Shown: positions 7,191 through 12,122 of the stretch, piece after piece | Position numbering within the stretch: position 1 is the stretch's first letter | Layout of the letters: every line of letters starts with the position of its first letter | Source: DATKDU01 sp035512595 | Lineage (GTDB): Bacteria; Planctomycetota; Planctomycetia; Pirellulales; Pirellulaceae | Length of the DNA: 12,122 nucleotides | Reading direction: 5' to 3' | Assembly (NCBI GenBank): GCA_035512595.1 | Contig: DATKDU010000459.1 | Span: 1-12,122 of the forward strand | Program-made: the position numbers and the translations under genes | Notes under the pieces: model-generated | What the model was told of the DNA's origin: nothing | What the model saw: the letters and a program-made list of their open reading frames with translations, nothing else | The model's database searches: none

Positions 7191-10100
7191 CTAACGGGAG
7201 GTCGGCAGCGGCACTTGCTCTCTGGTCATCAAATAACCGACCAGATCGCGGACCTGCTCGGGCGAAAGAGGGGTCAACAAGCCATCGGGCATCAGCGAGA
7301 GGTTCGACGGCCGCTTGCGCTCGACATCGGACTTGGGGATCGTGACCCGCTCCTGCTGCGTCTGGATCGTCAGGGTCTTTTCGGTCTGCTCGACGATCAC
7401 GCCGCTGATGGTTTGACCGTCTCGGAGCTGAAACACCGTCATGCGAAAGTCGGCGGCAACCAGGCCGCTGGGATCGAGCAGGTTTTCCAGCAGGTAATCG
7501 AGGTTGCGGCGATTGCCCCCCGTGAGATCGGGACCCGCCGATTTCCCTTCGCCATACAGGACGTGGCAGTTCGCGCAGCTCTTGGCAAACAGAGCGCGGC
7601 CCGCGGACAGATCGGCCTGGCCGATCGTTGGCGTCAGCTTCTCCTTCCACTCGGCCATCAGCTTCTGCTTGTCGGCGGCACTGGCGCGGACTTCGCCCCA
7701 GACGCTGGCGAGTTTGGCACTCAGCTTTGCATTTTCAAAGCTGCGAATCTGCCGGGCGTGGAAGGCGCTGATGTCGCGAGCTGCGAGTTTGCCCGCTTCG
7801 ACGGCCGCCAGGAGTGCCGCGGCAAATTCAGGCCGCGAGACGAGCGTGTCGATGGCGGCGGCCTGCGCTTCGGGCCGCAGACGCGGATAGTGCCCCACGA
7901 GCAGCACCGGAATGTCCGCATCGCTGTAGCCCGCCAGCCCGCGGATGGCCACTTCGGCCAGCAGCCGATCCCCCGACAATCGCTTGAGCAGCGGCAAGAG
8001 ATCGTCCCCCTTGTCGGTGACCAGCGTCTTGAGCGCGCTGATCCGGCTGGCGGCGTCGATCTGGTCGTCATCCACCAGCTTTCGCACTTCCGCGACCGCC
8101 CGGCCGTCGCCGAAGAGGACGCCGAGTTTGGTCGCGAGCGTTTTGATTTCCTCCCGGTCCGATTTCAACAGCCTGGCGGACACCTCGTCCCAATTGGCCG
8201 GTTTGGGCGCTCTCCGCCAGCCGCGCAGGCCGTCGTCGATGCCACCGAGGATTTCGGGGCATAACACGTCCAACTCGCCGGCGTGGGCCAGAAGCGCCTC
8301 CATGCCGCTCGGCTTCTCCTCGATCATCTCGGCGATCCGCCGGCTCACCAGCCGCGGCAGGACAAAGGAGGACCGCAATTGGCCCTTGATTACGTCGATC
8401 GCGTGCTGGGGATTGTCGGCCACGGCGGGCTCGATTCCATACCAGCAGAGCAAGTCCAAGCTCCGGTCTTGACCGGTGTGAATCTTCGCAAGGAGCTTCC
8501 AGCGATCTTCCAGCGGCAGCCGCTGGAGCAGAGAAGCATACGCGAGGTCGTTGAAGCCCAATTGTGGCTTTGGCGGGCCTAGAAGAAATCCCTTAAGTCG
8601 AGCGGTAATCACCGGTTCATCCGCGAGGAGACGAATGCCCCAATAATTGCCCTGCGACGCCAGTCGGGCAAGATCCGCGGGTGTGAGCTTGCCCATGGCG
8701 TAGGAAGCCAACACCTCGCGGACGCCTCCGATCCTCCTGCGGCTCAGCGATCGATAGGCGTCCGTTAGGTCCTGGCCATTTGCCGCCCGCTCAGCGAGCA
8801 AGCGCCGCGCCTGCCGCACATACCACTCTCTGCCAAACGTGGCCTCTCGCGCCAGCTCCACGTTGTTTTTCTTCGCCAGATCAAACGGCGCGATCTTCCG
8901 CGGCTCGCCGTACACCACCTTGAAAATCCGCCCGCTCGTGCGATGAACGCCGTCGTTCTCGTGGCACTCGCCGATGTCGGTCCAGTCGGCAATGTAGACG
9001 CCGCCGTCGGGGCCGTAGATCAGATCAATGCCGCGAAACCATTCGTCACCGAAGAAACAGAGGTCTTTACCGTGCTCGAGCACGTATCCTGCGCCGCCGC
9101 GCACGCGACGAGTTAAATCCGGTCGTTTTGCGGAGATAGGTTCAAATCCGACCCGACGGGGCTTGTCCCGGTTCAGCCGCCGGCCGTGGAGGTTGATCGT
9201 GAAAAAGTCGCCGCGGTATTCCTGCGGCCAGTTGTCGCCGAGGTAAATCATCAGCCCGCAGTGGGCGTGGCCGCCGCCCGCCGCATCGGTCGTTTTGCTC
9301 ACTCCCTTGCGAACGTCGCTCCAGACCTCTTTCCCCTTGTCAAAATGGTAGTGATCGGCGATCTGCGGCATCAGCTCGTAGACGTGCGGGTTCATGTCGG
9401 CCCCGTACATCCGCTCGTAGTGCGCCCCGGGGATCACGTGCCACAGGTGGCCGATGACCGTGTTCGAAAAGAACATCTGCCCGTTTTCGTCGAAGTCAAA
9501 ACCCCAGGGGTTGGTCGTGCCGTGACAGACGACGTCGAAGGTTTTTCGCGTCGGGTGATAGCGCCAAATGCCGCAGTTGATCTGCTTGCGTTGCGAAGGG
9601 GCGGAGCCAGGCGGGCCGACGCTTGACGTGGCGAGAATGCCGTGGCGGCCGTAGAGCCAGCCGTCGGGCCCCCACTTGAGGCCGTTGACGATGTTGTGCC
9701 GCACGGCGGAGGCGTCCCAGCCGTCGAGCAGGATTTGCGGCTCGCCGTCGGGAACGTCGTCGCGGTTCTTGTCCGGAATGAAGAGGAGGTGGGGGGCACA
9801 GAGGGCGAAGACGCCGCCGAAGCCGACCTCGACGCTGGTCAGCCGCATTCCCTGGTCCCAAAAGACGGTCCGCTTGTCGTGCTTGCCGTCGCTGTCGGTG
9901 TCTTCCAGGATAACGATCCGGTCGCGGAGTTTGGTTTCGAAATTGACGCTGCTCTCGGCATACGTGTAGTTCTCGGCCACCCACAGCCGGCCGCGCTCGT
10001 CGAACGTCATGCTGATCGGGTTCTGCACGTCCGGCTCGTGGGCGAACAGTGTGGCCTTGAAGCCTTCCGGCAGCTTGAGGCTGGCCAGCGCTTCCTGCGG

Positions 10101-10316
10101 CGTGGAGAGCGGTCGCTGGTCCGGCTCGCTGTTGAAGACCTCCACGGGCTCGTCGCCGACAGCAGGAACGAGCCGCGCGGCCAGTATGTATATTGAAATG
10201 AAGACCAGTGCCAGGCACGAAATCCGAAGCTCGAAACTCGAAATAAATTCGAGATTCGAACGAGGAAATGATCCAAACAGCTTTCGGCTCGAGTTTTGAA
10301 TTTCGTTCATTCGCAT
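7191..10316 (-). CDS. PVC-type membrane-bound dehydrogenase / CxxCH heme-binding protein
   Basis: About 1041 residues. The N-terminal half has the beta-propeller-like dehydrogenase domain (Piru_Ver_Nterm type) from about residue 82, beginning LPEGFKATLFAHEPDVQNP and then MTFDERGRLWVAENYTY. A helical HEAT-like region spans roughly 500-840. The C-terminal cytochrome c domain has CANCH (about 914-918; DNA 7563-7577), a GPDLTGGNRRNLDYLL segment, and DFRMTVFQLRDGQTISGV. A hydrophobic stretch (about 35-52) before VGDEP should be the signal peptide core. The role is presumably an exported sugar or alcohol dehydrogenase passing electrons to its own heme; the substrate is unknown. The 5' end lies inside a dispersed inverted repeat and no ATG, GTG or TTG follows the repeat before the mature domain, so the start (10316 or 10310) is repeat-derived and lacks a visible ribosome site. 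A TTG at 10406 is possible but overlaps folP. Confidence 0.9.
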   Translation of the reverse strand: MRMNEIQNSSRKLFGSFPRSNLEFISSFELRISCLALVFISIYILAARLVPAVGDEPVEVFNSEPDQRPLSTPQEALASLKLPEGFKATLFAHEPDVQNPISMTFDERGRLWVAENYTYAESSVNFETKLRDRIVILEDTDSDGKHDKRTVFWDQGMRLTSVEVGFGGVFALCAPHLLFIPDKNRDDVPDGEPQILLDGWDASAVRHNIVNGLKWGPDGWLYGRHGILATSSVGPPGSAPSQRKQINCGIWRYHPTRKTFDVVCHGTTNPWGFDFDENGQMFFSNTVIGHLWHVIPGAHYERMYGADMNPHVYELMPQIADHYHFDKGKEVWSDVRKGVSKTTDAAGGGHAHCGLMIYLGDNWPQEYRGDFFTINLHGRRLNRDKPRRVGFEPISAKRPDLTRRVRGGAGYVLEHGKDLCFFGDEWFRGIDLIYGPDGGVYIADWTDIGECHENDGVHRTSGRIFKVVYGEPRKIAPFDLAKKNNVELAREATFGREWYVRQARRLLAERAANGQDLTDAYRSLSRRRIGGVREVLASYAMGKLTPADLARLASQGNYWGIRLLADEPVITARLKGFLLGPPKPQLGFNDLAYASLLQRLPLEDRWKLLAKIHTGQDRSLDLLCWYGIEPAVADNPQHAIDVIKGQLRSSFVLPRLVSRRIAEMIEEKPSGMEALLAHAGELDVLCPEILGGIDDGLRGWRRAPKPANWDEVSARLLKSDREEIKTLATKLGVLFGDGRAVAEVRKLVDDDQIDAASRISALKTLVTDKGDDLLPLLKRLSGDRLLAEVAIRGLAGYSDADIPVLLVGHYPRLRPEAQAAAIDTLVSRPEFAAALLAAVEAGKLAARDISAFHARQIRSFENAKLSAKLASVWGEVRASAADKQKLMAEWKEKLTPTIGQADLSAGRALFAKSCANCHVLYGEGKSAGPDLTGGNRRNLDYLLENLLDPSGLVAADFRMTVFQLRDGQTISGVIVEQTEKTLTIQTQQERVTIPKSDVERKRPSNLSLMPDGLLTPLSPEQVRDLVGYLMTREQVPLPTSR

Positions 10317-10356
10317 TTCGTGCTTGTTTCGAGTTTCGAGTTTCGAGTTTCGGATT
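10221..10356. repeat. 136-bp inverted-repeat element of TTCGAG/CTCGAA units covering a start codon
   Basis: The outer arms at 10221-10242 and 10335-10356 are reverse complements at 21 of 22 positions, built from CTCGAAA units (AATCCGAA at one end, TTCGGATT at the other). Shorter inner complementarity (AAATTC at 10245-10250 with GAATTT at 10298-10303) extends the potential hairpin. The element covers the first ~32 codons of the dehydrogenase gene and nearly all the divergent intergenic region to folP. Its translations (FELRIS, SKLETRN, FEFRVSD types) resemble those of a repeat I recall as dispersed in environmental bacterial genomes; that likeness is from memory and untested. Confidence 0.8.
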
Positions 10357-10379
10357 GCTCCCACGATACCTGTCGTGTC

Positions 10380-11276
10380 ATGTCTTCTCAACGTCTTGCC
10401 GACCAATTCCCCAAGCGGGCCACGTCCTGGCAGCTCAAGGGCCGCACGCTCGAGTTCGGCAAAGTGCCGCTGCTAATGGGGATCGTCAACGTCACGCCCG
10501 ACAGCTTTTCCGACGGGGGCCAGTTTCTCGGGCGGGAAGAAGCGATTCGCCAGTCGCTGAAGCTGCTGGACGAGGGGGCGGACATCTTAGACGTCGGCGG
10601 GGAGAGCACGCGGCCGTATGCCACGCCGGTGGATGAACGGGAGGAGCTGCGGCGCGTGATTCCCGTCCTGGAAGCGGTCCATCAAGCGCGGCCGGCGGCA
10701 ATCCTGTCGATCGACACGTCGAAGGCGGCCGTCGCCAAGGCAGCCATCGACGCCGGGGCGGAGATCATCAACGACGTCAGCGGCCTGGAAGATCCGGCGA
10801 TGATTGGCGTCGCCCGTCAATCGCTCTCTGGCGTCTGCGCGATGCACATGCAAGGGACGCCGCAGTCGATGCAGGACAATCCGTTCTACGAGGACGTGGC
10901 CGAAGACATTTTTTCTTACCTGCTGGCCCGCCGCGACGCGCTGACGGCTGCCGGCATCGACCGCGCGCGGATCTGCCTCGATCCGGGCATTGGCTTCGGC
11001 AAGACCCACCAGCACAACCTGACGCTGATGGCCAACTGCTGGCGGCTGCACGATCTGGGCTGTCCGCTCCTCGTCGGCCACTCACGCAAGGGCTTCATCG
11101 GCAAAGTGCTCGGCGACCAGGAGGCCGAGAGAATGTTTGGCACGATCGGGGGAGCCATGTCGCTGGCTGCTCAAGGCGTGCAGATTCTTCGCGTTCACGA
11201 CGTGCTGGCCGTGAGGCAGGCGCTGGCGCTGTTTGCGGCCTGCGGTGGGGTGGATGGGCAGGAGTTGACGTTGTAA
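10380..11276 (+). CDS. folP: Dihydropteroate synthase
   Basis: Cytoplasmic enzyme of 298 residues joining 6-hydroxymethyl-7,8-dihydropterin diphosphate to p-aminobenzoate, giving dihydropteroate in folate synthesis; sulfonamides target it. Visible TIM-barrel motifs are MGIVNVTPDSFSDGG (33-47), DVGGESTRP (71-79), SIDTSKAAVAKAAI (110-123), INDVSG (130-135), MHMQGTPQSMQ (155-165), DPGIGFGKTHQHNL (201-214) and GHSRKGFIG (233-241). The N-terminal signature, pterin-binding Asp and the SRKGF loop are all intact, and length is somewhat above the usual ~280 owing to a short N-terminal lead-in. ATG 10380 is taken because upstream in-frame codons from 10296 fall within the inverted-repeat element. No clear ribosome site precedes it. 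Its promoter must lie in or across the repeat, shared divergently with the dehydrogenase gene. Confidence 0.97.
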   Translation: MSSQRLADQFPKRATSWQLKGRTLEFGKVPLLMGIVNVTPDSFSDGGQFLGREEAIRQSLKLLDEGADILDVGGESTRPYATPVDEREELRRVIPVLEAVHQARPAAILSIDTSKAAVAKAAIDAGAEIINDVSGLEDPAMIGVARQSLSGVCAMHMQGTPQSMQDNPFYEDVAEDIFSYLLARRDALTAAGIDRARICLDPGIGFGKTHQHNLTLMANCWRLHDLGCPLLVGHSRKGFIGKVLGDQEAERMFGTIGGAMSLAAQGVQILRVHDVLAVRQALALFAACGGVDGQELTL

Positions 11277-11345
11277 GACGGCCCTTCCGGACCGTCCTGG
11301 TCGGCCTGGAAAGGCCGACCTACCTGACGGCACACGGAGTGTGCC
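11277..11345. repeat. Three consecutive hairpins between folP and nadD
   Basis: Hairpin 1 (11277-11296) starts directly after the folP stop: GACGG...CCGTC with one mismatch in an 8-bp stem and loop TTCC. Hairpin 2 (11299-11320) has a perfect 9-bp stem GGTCGGCCT/AGGCCGACC with loop GGAA. Hairpin 3 (11329-11345) is GGCACACGGAGTGTGCC, a perfect 7-bp stem with loop GGA. No T-run follows any of them. Hairpins of types 2 and 3 resemble short dispersed repeats I recall from planctomycete intergenic regions. They may end folP transcription or stabilise its 3' end. Confidence 0.75.
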
Positions 11346-11352
11346 TGCTACC

Positions 11353-11358
11353 TATAAT
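11353..11358 (+). promoter_or_regulatory. Perfect -10 hexamer immediately upstream of nadD
   Basis: TATAAT at 11353-11358 ends 6 nt before the ATG at 11365. Transcription would then start at or near the start codon, giving a leaderless message, which fits the absence of a ribosome binding site. The -35 region would fall inside the third hairpin and matches TTGACA poorly. Confidence 0.45.
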
Positions 11359-11364
11359 GCCTCC

Positions 11365-11970
11365 ATGCGACTCGGCATTTTCGGCGGCTCCTTCGACCCG
11401 GTTCATTACGGCCACTTGCTGCTGGCCGAATCGTGCCGCGAGCAATGCCGGCTCGATCGGGTCTGGTTTCTGTCGGCCGCCGTGCCGCCGCACAAGCAGA
11501 GCCGGATTCTCGCGCCAGGCAAGGCCCGCGTCGAGATGCTGGAGCTGGCGATCTCGGGAAACGAGCATTTTGCCGTTTCGACCGTCGAGCTCGATCGCGG
11601 CGGCGTGAGCTACACGGTCGAAACGCTGCAAACGATTACGGCCCAGCAGCCAGGCGACGAATTGTTCCTTTTGATGGGGGCCGATTCGCTCTACGAACTG
11701 GCCACGTGGCGCGAGCCGGCGGTGATCTGCTCTCTGGCGATTCCGGTCGTCGTTCATCGGGCCGATTCGCCGCCCCCCGACTTCACGGTCCTGAGGAAAC
11801 TGGTCTCGCCCGCACGGCTGAGTGAAATCCGCTCGCACCAGGTTGAAATGCCGATCATCGATCTTTCCAGCACCGACCTGCGTCAGCGGGCGGCAGAGGG
11901 GCGCAGCCTGCGCTACCGGACGCCGCGGGCCGTGGAGAAGTATATTGAGACGCAGGGGCTGTATCGGTAG
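11365..11970 (+). CDS. nadD: Nicotinate-nucleotide adenylyltransferase
   Basis: Cytoplasmic enzyme of 201 residues transferring AMP from ATP to nicotinate mononucleotide, making deamido-NAD in NAD synthesis. It shows the nucleotidyltransferase pattern GIFGGSFDPVHYGHLLLAE at 4-22 (His14 and His17 form the HxGH-type motif), PPHK at 41-44, MGADSLYELATW at 104-115 and the C-terminal DLSSTDLRQR at 167-175 (the SSTxIR ATP site). The closing RTPRAVEKYI also fits the family. Length is typical. ATG 11365 is preferred over a GTG at 11341, which lies inside a hairpin repeat and would add eight residues before the conserved RLGIFGGSF. It lies 88 bp after folP in the same direction but with hairpins between, so it may be transcribed separately. 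Confidence 0.96.
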   Translation: MRLGIFGGSFDPVHYGHLLLAESCREQCRLDRVWFLSAAVPPHKQSRILAPGKARVEMLELAISGNEHFAVSTVELDRGGVSYTVETLQTITAQQPGDELFLLMGADSLYELATWREPAVICSLAIPVVVHRADSPPPDFTVLRKLVSPARLSEIRSHQVEMPIIDLSSTDLRQRAAEGRSLRYRTPRAVEKYIETQGLYR

Positions 11971-12122
11971 GGTTCAGGGTTCAGGGTTCAGGGTTCAGGG
12001 TTCAGGGTTTAGGAGTCAGGAGTCAGGAGTCAGGAGCCAGGAGCCAGGAGCCAGGAGCCAGGAGCCAGGAGCCAGGAGCCAGGAGCCAGGAGCCAGGAGC
12101 CAGGAGCCAGGAGCCAGGAGCC
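11971..12122. repeat. Heptanucleotide tandem array, cut by the window edge
   Basis: Beginning at the first base after the nadD stop, the sequence is a strict 7-bp array: five GGTTCAG units (11971-12005), one GGTTTAG (12006-12012), three GAGTCAG (12013-12033), then twelve GAGCCAG units and a partial one to 12122. All units share the frame GxxxYAG and change in blocks, as expected from slippage or unequal exchange. The array contains no gene and its right end is not in the window. Confidence 0.95.

Noticed and set aside
7169..7197. CCGTTA/TAACGG stem over the dehydrogenase stop codon as a terminator
   Set aside because: Only six pairs with a 17-nt loop and no T-run; chance is a sufficient explanation.
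10317..10406. TTG start at 10406 for the dehydrogenase
   Set aside because: It would overlap the folP start, read through the repeat arm, and add a long leader before the signal peptide; an ATG at 10316 or 10310 is simpler.
11971..12122. Telomere or CRISPR array
   Set aside because: GGTTTAG resembles a telomere unit, but only one copy occurs and the array follows a gene. CRISPR needs longer repeats with unique spacers, which are absent.

Overview
The window looks like part of a chromosome from a high-GC member of the Planctomycetota, probably Pirellulales or a relative. The evidence is gene content: a PSCyt1/PSCyt2/PSD1 (DUF1549/DUF1553) cytochrome-type protein, a DUF1501 Tat-exported protein, a DUF1559 pseudopilin-like protein and a PVC-type membrane-bound dehydrogenase/CxxCH protein. 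These families are greatly expanded in that phylum. The order-level placement is an inference from memory; no search was run.

Layout. Positions 1-205 are non-coding and carry two copies of a 13-bp direct repeat that may be an insertion-sequence end. Three + strand genes follow and look like one operon: the PSCyt1-PSD1 protein (206-3400), a Uma2-family PD-(D/E)XK nuclease-like protein (3420-4187) and a DUF1501 protein (4184-5668). The last two overlap by ATGA. A convergent gap with two hairpins (5672-5735) separates them from two - strand genes: a DUF1559 protein (5774-6934) and, upstream of it, the large dehydrogenase/cytochrome c protein (7191-10316). Divergent from that gene are two + strand housekeeping genes, folP (10380-11276, folate synthesis) and nadD (11365-11970, NAD synthesis). 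The window ends in a heptanucleotide tandem array (11971-12122) that runs off the edge.

How the genes fit together. The PSCyt1-PSD1 and DUF1501 proteins are a recurrent planctomycete pair. Both have export signals and are thought to work outside the cytoplasm, probably in breakdown of complex organic substrates, but their chemistry is not established. The dehydrogenase/CxxCH protein is also exported and has a c-type heme motif, so three secreted proteins with redox or hydrolase character sit together. folP and nadD are an ordinary biosynthetic pair with no evident link to them.

The most unusual aspect is the repeats. Several unrelated short repeats or hairpins occupy most gene boundaries, and two reach into coding sequence. 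A 78-bp hairpin-forming insertion lies in frame in a normally conserved motif of the PSD1 domain. A 136-bp inverted-repeat element covers the start of the dehydrogenase gene, supplying its N-terminus, and fills the divergent promoter region shared with folP. I found no CRISPR array, tRNA, rRNA or intact transposase.
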